NCBI RefSeq assembly: GCF_013055795.1
Contig: NZ_JABETO010000003.1
Coordinates: 123,850-187,849 of the forward strand
DNA from: Streptomyces sp. I05A-00742
Lineage (GTDB): Bacteria; Actinomycetota; Actinomycetes; Streptomycetales; Streptomycetaceae
DNA: 64,000 nucleotides
Reading direction: 5' to 3'
Below the pieces are notes generated by a model that searched no databases, was not told the origin of the DNA, and was given only the letters and a program-made list of their open reading frames with translations. This document shows, piece after piece, positions 33,560 through 42,719 of this stretch; position 1 is the first letter of the stretch, and the number at the start of each line of letters is the position of its first letter. Both the position numbers and the translations under genes were made by a program.

Positions 33560-34099
33560 ATGCACGGCTTCTCGGCGCGACGATCCGCCCTGACCCTGAT
33601 CGCCGCCTCAAGCGCGCTCGCGGCGTCCCTGGCCCTGGCCGGCCCGGCTGCCGCCGTCGCCCCGGCGACGGCGACCGCGACGGCCTCGTACGACTGCGAC
33701 TACACGGGCAGCGGCACCGTCACGCTCACCGCGGACGGCTCCGGCAGCGGCAAGACGATACGGATCGACTCCACGGACATCCGCGCGCAGTTCCCGTACG
33801 CTGCGAATTCCGTGGCCACAACGCTGAAGCTGAACAAGAAATCCGGTGGTGCGACGAGCGAGGTGCAGTTCTCCGGCGCCGTGCACGCGGCCACGGGGAC
33901 GGGCGACCCGATCGCGTTCGGTCCGCTCCCGCTCACCGCCGGGTCTCTGGCCGCCGGTGACACCACCGACTCGGTCACCCTCTCGGGCAGGCCGAGCGAG
34001 ACCAACTGGTCCCTGAAGTTCACCGTGACCCGCCCCACCGGCACCTTCACCTCCTACTGCACGGCCACCAGCAACCAGTCGACGGCCCTCACCTGGTAG
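33560..34099 (+). CDS. Secreted protein of unknown function
   Basis: A 179-residue exported protein with a Sec signal peptide (MHGFSARRSALTLIAASSALAASLALAGPAAA, cleavage near residues 32-35). The mature part is Thr/Ser-rich and beta-like, with two cysteines (YDCDYTG and SYCTATSN) that could bond. It resembles small streptomycete extracellular proteins with an N-terminal YDCDYTGSG motif; no enzyme motif is present. ATG has AAGGAGG nine bases upstream. It is monocistronic and ends at a strong hairpin. Confidence 0.75.
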   Translation: MHGFSARRSALTLIAASSALAASLALAGPAAAVAPATATATASYDCDYTGSGTVTLTADGSGSGKTIRIDSTDIRAQFPYAANSVATTLKLNKKSGGATSEVQFSGAVHAATGTGDPIAFGPLPLTAGSLAAGDTTDSVTLSGRPSETNWSLKFTVTRPTGTFTSYCTATSNQSTALTW

Positions 34100-34110
34100 T
34101 CCGTGGACAC

Positions 34111-34150
34111 GCCGCGTCCCCCGGAGCGCTCATGCCCCGGGGGACGCGGC
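34111..34150. terminator. Terminator hairpin
   Basis: A 14-bp perfect stem (GCCGCGTCCCCCGG with CCGGGGGACGCGGC) between the convergent secreted-protein and LysR genes. Confidence 0.75.
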
Positions 34151-34172
34151 GCGGACCCCGGGCCGCGGCAGC

Positions 34173-35123
34173 TCACCGGACGGCTGTCACGTCGGTGTCG
34201 TCGTCCGCGGGGGCGGCGGCGCCGTCGACCGTCCGCCCGGCCTCGCAGAGCGCGGCGACCGCGGCCCGGACCGACGGCCGCGCACCGGCCTCCGTCCGCC
34301 AGACGGCGAACACCCGGCGGCACATGGTGTGCCGCACCGGGACCATACGCACTCCTTCGGCGACGGGACCGCGGCCCAGGCGGGGGGAGACGACGACGCC
34401 GAAGCCGGCGGCGACGAGGGCGAGCTGGGTGTGGTGCTCGTCGGCCATGTGCGAGATGCGGGGCTCGATGCCCTGGGCGCGCAGGGTGCCCAGCAGCCAT
34501 TCGTGGCAGAACTCGCCCTTCGGCCAGGAGACCCATTCGTCGGCCGCGAAGTCCTCCAGGTCGACGTCCCGCCGGCCGGCGAGCGGGTGTCCGTCGGGCA
34601 CCGCCACGTCCACGGGGTCGTCGAGGATCGCGGCCTTCGAGAGGCCGCTGGGCAGGGCCACCGGCCGGTTGTTCCAGTCGAGGACGACGGCGACGTCGAG
34701 GTCGCCGCGGTCCACCCGCCGCACGCCCTCCTCGGGCCGCATCTCCTCCAGGCTGACGCTGAGCCGGGGGTGCTCGTCGCGCAGCCGGGTCAGCGCGGCC
34801 GGCAGCAGCCCGCGGGCGGCCGTGGGGAAGGCGCCGAGCAGCAGCTCGCCGATGGCCCGGCCGCGCTGTGCCTCCAGGTCCGACCGGGCGAGTGCGACCT
34901 GGCTGAGGATGCGCGCGGCGTGGGCGGCGAGGAGCCGGCCCGCGTCGGTGAGGCGGACGCCCCGGCCCTGCTTGGCCAGCAGTCGCTGGCCGGTCTCGCG
35001 CTCCAGCTTGGCCAGTTGCTGCGAGACCGCGGAGGCCGTCACGTGCAGTTCTTCGGCGGCGCCGGTGATCGATCCGTGGCGGGCGACGGCGTCGAGGGTG
35101 CGCAGGCGCTCCAGGTTCAACAT
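34173..35123 (-). CDS. LysR-family transcriptional regulator
   Basis: A 316-residue LTTR. The N-terminal winged HTH is canonical (MLNLERLRTLDAVARHGSITGAAEELHVTASAVSQQLAKLERETGQRLL) and the rest is a periplasmic-binding-protein-like effector domain (about residues 90-295). It diverges from an EamA transporter gene over a 75-bp low-GC spacer, the usual arrangement for a regulator and its target. The effector is unknown. The start is ATG 35123. Confidence 0.93.
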   Translation of the reverse strand: MLNLERLRTLDAVARHGSITGAAEELHVTASAVSQQLAKLERETGQRLLAKQGRGVRLTDAGRLLAAHAARILSQVALARSDLEAQRGRAIGELLLGAFPTAARGLLPAALTRLRDEHPRLSVSLEEMRPEEGVRRVDRGDLDVAVVLDWNNRPVALPSGLSKAAILDDPVDVAVPDGHPLAGRRDVDLEDFAADEWVSWPKGEFCHEWLLGTLRAQGIEPRISHMADEHHTQLALVAAGFGVVVSPRLGRGPVAEGVRMVPVRHTMCRRVFAVWRTEAGARPSVRAAVAALCEAGRTVDGAAAPADDDTDVTAVR

Positions 35124-35198
35124 GTAAGCGATGCTACGCGGATAAACGCATATTATTTTGCTTGTCCTAAGAGGTCCGGTCAGTACATCTTGAGCCCC
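35124..35198. promoter_or_regulatory. Divergent LysR/EamA promoter
   Basis: 75 bp, markedly AT-rich around 35145-35165, containing both promoters. LysR sites (T-N11-A) probably lie here, but no single repeat stands out. Confidence 0.4.
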
Positions 35199-36230
35199 AT
35201 GAGCACCATCACCCCGCGTTCCTCCGCCGACCCCTCCACCGCCCCTTCCGCCCCTTCCGCCCCTTCCGTCTCAGCCGCCGCGAGCACGCCGAGCACCCCG
35301 AACCGGGCCTCCGGCCTCGACTGGCGCGTCCGCTTCGGCGCGCTGGCCCTCGTCTGGGGCTTCAGCTTCCTGTTCATCCGGCTGGGCACCGACGGGTACT
35401 CCCCGCTCTTCGTCTCCCTGGGCCGCATGCTCTTCGGAACGGCGGTGCTCGCCGCGGCCCTGGCGGTCAAACGGCAGCGGCTGCCCCGGGCGGGGCGCAC
35501 CTGGGCCCACCTGACCGTGGCGGCGGTCCTGCTCAACTCGCTGCCGTTCACGCTGTTCGCCTACTCCGAGCTCACCATCCCCTCCTCCCTGGCGGGTATC
35601 TGCAACGCCACGACCCCCCTGTGGGGCATGGTGCTCTCCCTCGTGGCGCTCTCCGAGGACCGGCCGACCCGGAGCCGGCTCGCGGGGCTGGCCGTCGGCT
35701 TCATCGGGGTGCTCGTCGTGCTCGGCGCCTGGAACGGGTTCTCGGGCCAGGATCCGTGGGGCACCGCCATGGCGCTGACGGCCTCCGCCAGTTACGCCGT
35801 CGGCTGGATCTACGTGCGGCGCACGCTCTCCGGCACCGGCGACTCCCATCTGTCCCTGACCACCGGCCAGTTGCTGATCGGCACCGTGCAGCTCGCCGTC
35901 GTCGCCCCGCTGTTCGCGCCGCTGCCGTCCTCCTTCCGGCTGGTGCCGGTGCTGGCGATCGTCGCGCTCGGGGCGCTCGGCACCGGGCTCGCCATGCTCG
36001 TCCAGTACGGGCTGGTCGCCGAGGTCGGCCCCACCACGGCGACCCTCATCACCTATTTCATCCCCGTCGTGGCGACGGCCGCGGGGGCCGCCCTGCTCGG
36101 CGAGAAGCTCACCTGGAACATGCCCCTCGGCGCACTTGTCGTGCTGGCCGGGGCCGCGCTCACCCAGGCCAGGGGCGTCCGGAAGGCCGCGCCCCCGGCC
36201 GGGGACCGGCGGGAGGCCGCTCAGCCGTAA
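35199..36230 (+). CDS. EamA/DMT-family transporter
   Basis: A 343-residue drug/metabolite transporter with ten predicted helices in two EamA repeats (about residues 45-170 and 185-325). The second repeat carries the typical GLVAEVGPTTATLITYFIPVVATAAGAALLGEKLT. The N-terminal 35 residues are a Ser/Pro/Ala-rich cytosolic tail. It is the probable target of the divergent LysR gene. The substrate is not predictable; amino acids or metabolites are typical. It overlaps the convergent MocR gene stop by 10 bp. Confidence 0.9.
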   Translation: MSTITPRSSADPSTAPSAPSAPSVSAAASTPSTPNRASGLDWRVRFGALALVWGFSFLFIRLGTDGYSPLFVSLGRMLFGTAVLAAALAVKRQRLPRAGRTWAHLTVAAVLLNSLPFTLFAYSELTIPSSLAGICNATTPLWGMVLSLVALSEDRPTRSRLAGLAVGFIGVLVVLGAWNGFSGQDPWGTAMALTASASYAVGWIYVRRTLSGTGDSHLSLTTGQLLIGTVQLAVVAPLFAPLPSSFRLVPVLAIVALGALGTGLAMLVQYGLVAEVGPTTATLITYFIPVVATAAGAALLGEKLTWNMPLGALVVLAGAALTQARGVRKAAPPAGDRREAAQP

Positions 36231-37561
36231 CGTCCCGCCGGGGCCGGGCCGGTCGCGTACGCCAGCGCGTCCGCGACCGGCTCCACGTCGTCCATGCCCA
36301 GGGCCGAGACCGTCAGCCGCACCCCGGGCGGCGACGCGAGCCGGAAGCGCGCGCCGGGCGCCACCGCGTACCCGGCCCGGAGCAGCCTGGCCACGACGCC
36401 CGTCTCGTCCGGCACCGGGAGCCAGACGTTCATTCCGCTGCGTCCGCGCGCCGCCAGCCCCCGCTCCCGCAGCGCGCGGACGAGCGCGTCGCGACGGCGG
36501 CCGTACGAGGCGGCCGTCACCGCCGGGTCCACGGCCCCGGTCCGCCAGAGGTGCAGCACGGCGTCCTGCAGCACATGGCTCACCCACCCCGGCCCCAGCC
36601 GCTGGCGGCCGCGCACCCGGTCGACGGTCACGGGGTCGCCGGTGAGCACGGCGAGCCGCAGGTCGGGCCCGTACGCCTTGGCGACGGAGCGGACGAACGC
36701 CCAGTGCTCGGTGGTCCCGCCGAGCGGATGCGGGGGGCCGTCGACGATGCCGTGCCCGTGGTCGTCCTCGACGAGCAGCACCCCGGGGTGCCCGGCGAGG
36801 ACGGCCCGCAGCTCGCGGGCGCGGTCCGCACCGATCACCGCGCCGGTGGGGTTCTGCGCGCGACTGGTGACCACCATGGCCCGGGCCCCCTCCTCCAGCG
36901 CCCGCGCGGCCGCCTCGGGCACCGGACCGTCGTCGTCCACCGCGACGGGGACGGCCCGCAGGCCGAGCGCCGGGACGAGATCGAGGAGGCTGCCCCAGCC
37001 CGGATCCTCGACCGCGACGGCGTCGCCCGGGCGCAGATGGGCCGTCAGCACCCGCTCCATGCCGTCGAGGGCGCCGGAGGTGACCGCCATCGGCCCGTCC
37101 GGCACGCCGTCCGCGCTGAAGGCGGCGCGCGCCATCCGCTCCAGCTCGGTGTCGACCGGGGGTTCGCCGTAGAGCACCGGCGCCCGGGCCGCCCGCCCGG
37201 CCGCCGCCGCGAGCGCCTCGCCGAGCGGGGGCAACAGCGCGGGGTCGGGGTTGCCCGTCGCCACGTCGCACACCCCCTCCGGCACCTCCACCCCGATGAG
37301 CTCGCGCGGCGCACTGGCCGGCCGGGGACGCACCCGGCTGCCGCGCCGCCCGGCCGTCTCGATCACGCCCCGGTCGCGCAGGATCCGGTAGGCGGCCGCG
37401 ACCGTATTGGGGTTGACCCCCAGGTTGACCGCCAACTCCCTCAGGGGAGGCAGCAGTTCCCCCGGAGGCAGGCGGCCCGCTCCGACAGCGCGCTCCACAC
37501 TCTCGGAAATCTCCGCGGCACGACGACCCGTGATCCGATATTCTCCTAGCACAAACAACAT
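36221..37561 (-). CDS. MocR-type regulator (GntR HTH fused to aminotransferase domain)
   Basis: A 446-residue MocR/PdxR-family protein. The GntR winged HTH (ESVERAVGAGRLPPGELLPPLRELAVNLGVNPNTVAAAYRILRDRGVIE, residues 20-68) is fused to a fold-type I aminotransferase domain (SGALDGMERVL, DPGWGS, SRAQNPTG, VEDDHGHGIVDG, and RSVAKAYGPDLRLAVLTG with the PLP Lys). Such proteins sense PLP or aminated ligands. It diverges from a PNPOx-like gene over a TGCACTAGTGCA palindrome. There is no clear ribosome site at ATG 37561, suggesting a leaderless or short-leader mRNA. Confidence 0.92.
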   Translation of the reverse strand: MLFVLGEYRITGRRAAEISESVERAVGAGRLPPGELLPPLRELAVNLGVNPNTVAAAYRILRDRGVIETAGRRGSRVRPRPASAPRELIGVEVPEGVCDVATGNPDPALLPPLGEALAAAAGRAARAPVLYGEPPVDTELERMARAAFSADGVPDGPMAVTSGALDGMERVLTAHLRPGDAVAVEDPGWGSLLDLVPALGLRAVPVAVDDDGPVPEAAARALEEGARAMVVTSRAQNPTGAVIGADRARELRAVLAGHPGVLLVEDDHGHGIVDGPPHPLGGTTEHWAFVRSVAKAYGPDLRLAVLTGDPVTVDRVRGRQRLGPGWVSHVLQDAVLHLWRTGAVDPAVTAASYGRRRDALVRALRERGLAARGRSGMNVWLPVPDETGVVARLLRAGYAVAPGARFRLASPPGVRLTVSALGMDDVEPVADALAYATGPAPAGRYG

Positions 37562-37563
37562 TA

Positions 37564-37575
37564 TGCACTAGTGCA
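37564..37575. promoter_or_regulatory. MocR operator candidate
   Basis: TGCACTAGTGCA is a perfect 12-bp palindrome in the 26-bp space between the MocR and PNPOx-like starts, with a related TAGCACAA half-site nearby (37547-37554). Confidence 0.55.
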
Positions 37576-37587
37576 ATGGAGCCCGCA

Positions 37588-38268
37588 ATGTCCACCGCGA
37601 ACCAGCTGTCACAGGGCGGGACGTACGAGCGGACCGCCCGCACCACCCCCACCCGGTACCGCGACCGCGCCTCGTACGACCGTGATCTGGTCCACGCCAT
37701 CCTCGACGAAGGCCACCTGTGCCACCTCGGCTTCGTCCGCGACGGCGCCCCCGTCGTCCTGCCCACGCTCTACGGACGCGTCGGCGAACGGCTCTACGTC
37801 CACGGCTCGACCGGCTCGGCCCCGCTGCGCGCCGCCGGGGAGACGGACCAGGGCATACCCGTCTGCCTCACGGTCACCCACGTCGACGGCCTCGTCCTGG
37901 CCCGTTCCGCCTTCCACCACTCCCTCAACTACCGCTCCGTCGTGGTCCACGGCACGGCCCGCCCGGTGACCGACCCGGACGAGCTGACCACCGCCCTGAA
38001 CGCCCTGGTGAACCAGGTCGTGCCCGGCCGCGCCGCCGACTCCCGGCCGGCCACCCCCAAGGAGCTGGCCGCCACCGCCGTCCTCCGCGTCGACCTCACC
38101 GAGGTGTCCGCCAAGGTCCGCACGGGCGGCCCCGGCGATGACCCGGAGGACATCGCCCTGCCGCACTGGAGCGGCGTCGTCCCCGTGACCACGGTGCGCG
38201 GCACCCCGGTCCCCGCGGACGACCTCGCCCCCGGCACCCCGCTCCCGGACTACCTCACCCCGCGCTGA
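37588..38268 (+). CDS. Pyridoxamine 5'-phosphate oxidase-like FMN-binding protein
   Basis: A 226-residue split-barrel flavin/F420-type protein (PNPOx-like), with the pattern [47 protein letters not shown] and [20 protein letters not shown]. It may reduce or oxidise a small molecule; activity on B6 vitamers is not shown for this branch. ATG 37588 is taken over ATG 37576 because GGAG lies six bases upstream. It diverges from a MocR regulator, which argues for a link to PLP or amine metabolism. It ends overlapping a convergent EamA gene. Confidence 0.88.
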   Translation: MSTANQLSQGGTYERTARTTPTRYRDRASYDRDLVHAILDEGHLCHLGFVRDGAPVVLPTLYGRVGERLYVHGSTGSAPLRAAGETDQGIPVCLTVTHVDGLVLARSAFHHSLNYRSVVVHGTARPVTDPDELTTALNALVNQVVPGRAADSRPATPKELAATAVLRVDLTEVSAKVRTGGPGDDPEDIALPHWSGVVPVTTVRGTPVPADDLAPGTPLPDYLTPR

Positions 38269-39283
38269 CCGGCTCGCCCGCGGGAGCCGTCGCGCCGCGG
38301 GTCTCCACGAGGGCCAGTCCCGCCACCGCGGTCATCAGCACCACCGTGCCCAGGACGGTCGCGGCCGTCAGCCGCTCGCCCAGCACCGTCACGGCGATGA
38401 CCGCGGCGGTGACCGGTTCCAGCAGCGTGATCACGGTGGCCGTGGTGGCCCGCACCGCCGTCAGCCCGGTGAAGAACAGCGCGTAGGCCAGGGCCGTCGG
38501 CACGGTCACCAGGTAGCCCATCAGCAGCAGGGTGCGGCCCAGGCCGTGGGCGGTCGGCAGTACCCCTCCGGCGGCGGCGAGCGGCAGCAGGGCCACCGTG
38601 CAGACGCCGAACGAGGTCAGGGTCGTGGTGAACGGGTCCGTCGCCCGCCCGACCCGGCCGAGGTACCGGGCGTGGACGGTGAACAGGGCGTACCCGGCCG
38701 CCGACAGCAGCGCGAACGCCACCCCGGCCGGACGGACGGTCGCAGAGCCGCCGCCCAGTACGAGGACGGCCAGTCCCGCGACGGCTCCCACGACGGCCAG
38801 CCGGCCGCCCCCGCCGAGCCGTTCGCCCATCAGCAGCCGGCCGCCGAGTGCCGCCAGCACGGGCGCGGCGCCCAGGGTGACGACGGTGCCGACCGCCGTC
38901 CCCGTCGACTCCACCGCCGCGAAGAAGGCGGTGTTGAACACGGTGAGGCCGATCCCGTTGACGAGCACGGCCGCCGCCCGGCGGCTCCTGGACCCGACGG
39001 GCCGCCGTGTGCGCGCGGCCCTCCGGTAGCCGGGCACCAGGAACCGTACGGCCAGCAGCAGCGCGAACCCGCCGGCGCCGCGCCAGAAGGTGAGGGCGAC
39101 GGAGCCGAGGCCGCTGCTGTCCATGGCCAGGGTCGCGGTCGCCCCGGTGGTCCCCCAGGTGAGGGCGGTGAAGGTGACGTAGAGGAGCCCGCGTCCGGCG
39201 GTGAGTCCGGGGGCAGTGGTGGCCGCCGGGGAACCGACGGGCAGATCCTGCGCGGAGCAGGAGGAAAGAGCGGAGTTGGACAT
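38255..39283 (-). CDS. EamA/DMT-family transporter
   Basis: A 342-residue ten-helix DMT exporter with two EamA domains; the first repeat starts [23 protein letters not shown] and the second ends [44 protein letters not shown] at 39283, with GGGAGAA a few bases upstream, is the start. It overlaps the 3' end of the PNPOx-like gene by 14 bp (tail to tail), so mRNAs of the two are complementary at their ends. The substrate is unknown; the neighbourhood could hint at a B6 vitamer or an amino compound. Confidence 0.9.
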   Translation of the reverse strand: MSNSALSSCSAQDLPVGSPAATTAPGLTAGRGLLYVTFTALTWGTTGATATLAMDSSGLGSVALTFWRGAGGFALLLAVRFLVPGYRRAARTRRPVGSRSRRAAAVLVNGIGLTVFNTAFFAAVESTGTAVGTVVTLGAAPVLAALGGRLLMGERLGGGGRLAVVGAVAGLAVLVLGGGSATVRPAGVAFALLSAAGYALFTVHARYLGRVGRATDPFTTTLTSFGVCTVALLPLAAAGGVLPTAHGLGRTLLLMGYLVTVPTALAYALFFTGLTAVRATTATVITLLEPVTAAVIAVTVLGERLTAATVLGTVVLMTAVAGLALVETRGATAPAGEPVSAG

Positions 39284-39504
39284 GACTGTTCTCCCGCAGA
39301 AGACGTGAAGTGATCGCGTGGTCTTCTCTGCGGGCAGCGCCGGTCGCCCGGGCGCGCGTCGTGGCACGCCGGATGCGATGTTCCGGAAGATTCCGTGGAA
39401 CCCGGGGAATCCGCCGGGAGGAATCCGGGGAATCCGTGAAGAGGCAGCCGCCCGCGCTAGGCGGCGGGAGGCGGAAGAACAGCAGTCCTGGGCATGATCG
39501 GATG
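39284..39504. other. Spacer with GGAATCCG reiterations
   Basis: 221 bp between two EamA genes. GAATCCG recurs three times around 39405-39440. No gene is seen. Confidence 0.4.
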
Positions 39505-40494
39505 CTATGCCCGCGCCGACTCCTCGGACAACCCCCGCTCGGCGGGCACCCCGTCGGACCCCGCGTGCACCCGGTTCTCCGCCGGGGCGGAGCGCTGGGC
39601 GATGAACGCACCGAGGAGCACCACGACGCCGCCGGCGGTCTGCGGCGCGGAGAGGTGTTCGCCGAGCAGCACCCAGGCGAGCACGGTGGCGACGACCGCC
39701 TCCAGACAGGCCACGACTCCGGCCACCTGCGGGGACAGCCGGCGCACGGACACCACCCCGGTGAGGTAGGCGGCCACGGTGGCGACCAGCACCAGCCACC
39801 CCAGCAGGACGGCGGCCGGCACGTCCACGCCGTTCATCGGCGCGCGCCCGGCGAGCACGTGCCAGTCCATGTCCCAGGGCCGGGCCACGGCGGTGAGCAG
39901 GAGGGCGCCGACGAGGAGCCCGTAGGCGATGACGCCCATGGGGTCGACGGGGTCAACGCCGTCGCCGCCCCGGTCCGAGAGGACGAAGTAGCCGACCTGG
40001 CAGCAGGCCGCGCCGAGGGCGAGCAGCAGCCCCACCCCGTCGAAGCCCAGCCCGGACCACACCTCGACCACACAGGCGAGCCCGCCCGCCGCCAAGGCCA
40101 CCCCGACCGCGGCACCCCGGCTCACCGGCCGCCGCTGGACGAACCGCACCCAGCCCAGCACCAGCGCGGGGGCCAGGTACTCGATGAGCAGGGCGACGCC
40201 CACCGGGATCCGGGAGATGGCCGCGAAGTAGCAGGCCTGCACGCCCGCGACGGCCAGCAGGCCGAAGCCGGCGAGCAGCGCGGGGCGGCGCGTCACCAGG
40301 GCGCGGTGCCGCCAGGCCACGGGCAGCAGCACCAGGGCCGCGCCGGCGACCCGCAGCCACACCACGTGGAGCGGGTCGAGACCCGCCTCGATCAGCGGCT
40401 TCGCCGCCACACCCGAACCACCGAACGCCAGCGCGGAGACCAGGGCCAGACCCAGTCCCGCACTCCTTCCCCCGGACAGTCGACGCGTCTGCAT
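39505..40494 (-). CDS. EamA/DMT-family transporter (RhaT-like)
   Basis: A 329-residue DMT protein with ten predicted helices in two EamA repeats; typical elements are [53 protein letters not shown] and [33 protein letters not shown]. It follows the Clp N-domain gene by only 12 bp, so the two are likely cotranscribed. It is the third EamA gene within 5.3 kb, and the three are divergent enough not to be a recent tandem duplication. The substrate is unknown. Confidence 0.9.
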   Translation of the reverse strand: MQTRRLSGGRSAGLGLALVSALAFGGSGVAAKPLIEAGLDPLHVVWLRVAGAALVLLPVAWRHRALVTRRPALLAGFGLLAVAGVQACYFAAISRIPVGVALLIEYLAPALVLGWVRFVQRRPVSRGAAVGVALAAGGLACVVEVWSGLGFDGVGLLLALGAACCQVGYFVLSDRGGDGVDPVDPMGVIAYGLLVGALLLTAVARPWDMDWHVLAGRAPMNGVDVPAAVLLGWLVLVATVAAYLTGVVSVRRLSPQVAGVVACLEAVVATVLAWVLLGEHLSAPQTAGGVVVLLGAFIAQRSAPAENRVHAGSDGVPAERGLSEESARA

Positions 40495-40506
40495 CGACGC
40501 ATCATG

Positions 40507-41073
40507 TCAGGCGCCGACAGGACCGTCATCCATTTTGCTCATGGCCCTCCGGACGCCCGCCGGACCGTGCCGTGCACCACCGGCCGGCAGCGCGCGCAGC
40601 GGCGGTACGTCGACCCCGGCGCGCTCCAGCACCTCCACGGCCCGGCAGTGGGGGTCGAGGACCAGGGCGGCCAGCAGGTCGAGCCCTTCGACCGGACCGG
40701 CGCCGCGCTCGGCGGCCCGCGCGTACGCCTCGCTCATGGCGGTCGCGGCCGCGGGCGACCAGCCGGGAACCCCGCCTTCCGGCAGCAGCGGCAGGGCCTG
40801 GGAGTCCTCCACGGAACCGCGCCAGCGCAGGCCGTAGCCGATGCTGCGCTGGACGAGGTAGCCGAGCAGCCGGGCGACCTGAGGGGCGCCGCCGGGCAGT
40901 GCGCCACGGGTCTCCGGATCCGCTTCCAGGAGGCTGTGCAGCAGGTGTGCGGTGTCGATCTGCCGGTCACAGTCGCGCAGGGCGCGTCTGCGAGCACCGG
41001 CGACCGTCGCGGCCACTTCCGTGCTCAGCGGCTCCTCGCCCGCCCCGCTGATGTCAGGTGTACGGCTTTGCAC
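40507..41073 (-). CDS. Stand-alone Clp N-terminal domain protein
   Basis: A 188-residue protein made of a double Clp-N (repeat) domain. The first repeat is seen as VAATVAGARRRALRDCDRQIDTAHLLHSLLEADPETRGAL and the second as SPAAATAMSEAYARAAERGAGPVEGLDLLAALVLDPHCRAVEVL. There is no AAA+ module, so it is not an unfoldase; it may bind substrates or adapters for ClpC/ClpP. The start is GTG with GAGG seven bases upstream. It is first of an operon with an EamA transporter. Such solitary Clp-N proteins are frequent in streptomycetes; no function is established. Confidence 0.85.
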   Translation of the reverse strand: MQSRTPDISGAGEEPLSTEVAATVAGARRRALRDCDRQIDTAHLLHSLLEADPETRGALPGGAPQVARLLGYLVQRSIGYGLRWRGSVEDSQALPLLPEGGVPGWSPAAATAMSEAYARAAERGAGPVEGLDLLAALVLDPHCRAVEVLERAGVDVPPLRALPAGGARHGPAGVRRAMSKMDDGPVGA

Positions 41074-41127
41074 CCTCCCACCTCATCAGCACCGGGCCGT
41101 CAAAAGCATCCCCGAGGGGAAGCATTC

Positions 41128-41159
41128 GGGCGTCCGCCCCCGGTTGGGTGCGGACGCCC
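41128..41159. repeat. 10-bp inverted repeat in divergent spacer
   Basis: GGGCGTCCGC (41128-41137) and GCGGACGCCC (41150-41159) are perfect reverse complements; a second repeat, CTCCTC/GAGGAG, follows at about 41165-41179. Both lie between divergent genes, so an operator role is as likely as termination. Confidence 0.65.
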
Positions 41160-41221
41160 GCGTGCTCCTCCTTGAGGAGGAGACGGGCGGACGGGGCCTC
41201 AGGGTCGGCCGGCCCCCTACG

Positions 41222-41227
41222 TATGAT
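41222..41227 (+). promoter_or_regulatory. -10 element of a leaderless promoter
   Basis: TATGAT ends seven bases before ATG 41234, so transcription would start at or next to the start codon. No ribosome site is present, as expected for a leaderless gene. Confidence 0.55.
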
Positions 41228-41233
41228 CACCAC

Positions 41234-41614
41234 ATGAGGAAGGTTGTGTCCTGGGGCTTCGCCGCGGCGATGGCCGTCATGGCCGTGAGCGTCGTCGTCG
41301 ACTGGCGCCGGGGCGACGGCCTGGACCTGACCGTCGCGGCCCTCCTGCCGGTACTGCTGCCCTACGCGGCCGGCGAACTGCTGCGGGCGTACGGCAGGGA
41401 AGGCGCGGCCGCCCGGACCGACAGCGCGTCGCGCTGGATGACGCTGCCCGCCGCCGCCCTCCTGTGGGCGGGTCTGATCACCGGCTGGCGCCGGGGCGAC
41501 GGCACGCAGTGGATCCCGCTCACGGCGGCTGTCCTGATGTCGCTCGGCGCCGCGGTGGGACTGCTCAAAGGGCTCGTCGAACGGCGCGTCAAACAGCGTG
41601 CCGCGGCGGAGTAG
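41234..41614 (+). CDS. Small membrane protein, unknown function
   Basis: A 126-residue protein with three to four predicted helices (about residues 4-21, 31-49, 70-84 and 94-112). Two similar segments, VVDWRRGDG and TGWRRGDGTQW, each follow a helix, suggesting an internal duplication. No family is recognised. It is transcribed divergently from the Clp N-domain operon and is probably leaderless. Confidence 0.7.
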   Translation: MRKVVSWGFAAAMAVMAVSVVVDWRRGDGLDLTVAALLPVLLPYAAGELLRAYGREGAAARTDSASRWMTLPAAALLWAGLITGWRRGDGTQWIPLTAAVLMSLGAAVGLLKGLVERRVKQRAAAE

Positions 41615-41906
41615 AGGCCCCCGCGTACCGCGCGACCACTCCACGGGCCACGAAGCGGTGGGGCCGGCAGCGCTCCCGCGGGCCCGATGGGCGACGGGCC
41701 TCGGAAGACCGCCCCCACAGGCGGGCAGAACGCCGGTACCGGACCGCGGCCCGGCTCCTGACCCGGATCGCCGTCTCCCCGGACCCGCGGCCCGGTAACA
41801 CTCCACCGATCCGGCCGGGCACGGAGGCCACCTCCCGAAGAAAGCAGGCCACATCCCAAAGATTGGCCATGTCCCGTCCCCGCCCGCGCCCTCTACCGTC
41901 CTTGCC

Positions 41907-42719
41907 ATGCGAATCCGAATCGTCGACGCGTTCACCGACCGCCCCTTCGCCGGCAACCCGGCCGGCGTCATGCTCTTCGACGGCCCCTTCCCCGACGACG
42001 AACGGCTCCAGGCCGTGGCCGCCGAGGTCAACCTCTCCGAAACGGCGTTCGCCCGCCCGCTGGACGGCCCGGCGGAGGCGGAGTGGGAGTTGCGCTGGTT
42101 CACCCCGACCACCGAGGTGGGGATGTGCGGGCACGCCACGCTCGCCACGGCGCACGTCCTGCACACCACGGGGACGGCAAAGGGCACCGTGCGCTTCGCC
42201 GCCCGGTGCGGCCTGCTGATCACGACAGTGCACGAGGACGGCTCCCTGACGCTGGACTTCCCGACCTCGCCGCTCACCCCCGTCGACGCACCCGACGGAC
42301 TGGCCGAAGCGCTCGGCGCGACCCCCGTCAGCGTGCACGACACGAGCCACCACATCGGCGACCTGGTCGTCGAACTGGCCGACGAGCGCACCGTCCGCAC
42401 CCTCGCCCCCGACCTGCGCCTCCTCGCCGAACGCTCCAGCCGGGGAGTCATCGCCACCGCGGCGGCCGAGGACCCCGCGGGCGGCTACGACTTCGTCTCC
42501 CGCGGCTTCTTCCCGAACGCCGGCATCGACGAGGACCCGGTGACCGGCAGCGCGCACACCGCCCTGGCCCCCTTCTGGTCCGCGCGCCTCGGCCGCACGG
42601 AGCTGACGGGACTTCAGGGCGGCACCCGGCAGGGCCTGGTCCGCACCGCGCTGCGCGGCGACCGCACCCTGCTGACGGGCTCCGCGGTGACCGTGATCGA
42701 CGGCGAGCTGCTCGTCTAG
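41907..42719 (+). CDS. PhzF-family epimerase/isomerase
   Basis: A 270-residue protein with the diaminopimelate-epimerase-like fold of PhzF. It has an N-terminal RIVDAFTDRPFAGNPAGVMLFD, NLSETAFA with the catalytic Glu45, EVGMCGHATLATAHVL, and the C-terminal GIDEDPVTGSAHTALAPFW. PhzF proper isomerises an anthranilate-type precursor in phenazine synthesis, but isolated relatives like this have unknown substrates, and no other phenazine gene is near. There is no ribosome site, so a leaderless mRNA is possible. It converges on the TetR gene, overlapping by 4 bp. Confidence 0.92.
   Translation: MRIRIVDAFTDRPFAGNPAGVMLFDGPFPDDERLQAVAAEVNLSETAFARPLDGPAEAEWELRWFTPTTEVGMCGHATLATAHVLHTTGTAKGTVRFAARCGLLITTVHEDGSLTLDFPTSPLTPVDAPDGLAEALGATPVSVHDTSHHIGDLVVELADERTVRTLAPDLRLLAERSSRGVIATAAAEDPAGGYDFVSRGFFPNAGIDEDPVTGSAHTALAPFWSARLGRTELTGLQGGTRQGLVRTALRGDRTLLTGSAVTVIDGELLV

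Noticed and set aside
41907..42719. PhzF as sign of a phenazine cluster
   Set aside because: No other phz gene nearby; isolated PhzF-fold proteins are common with unrelated roles.
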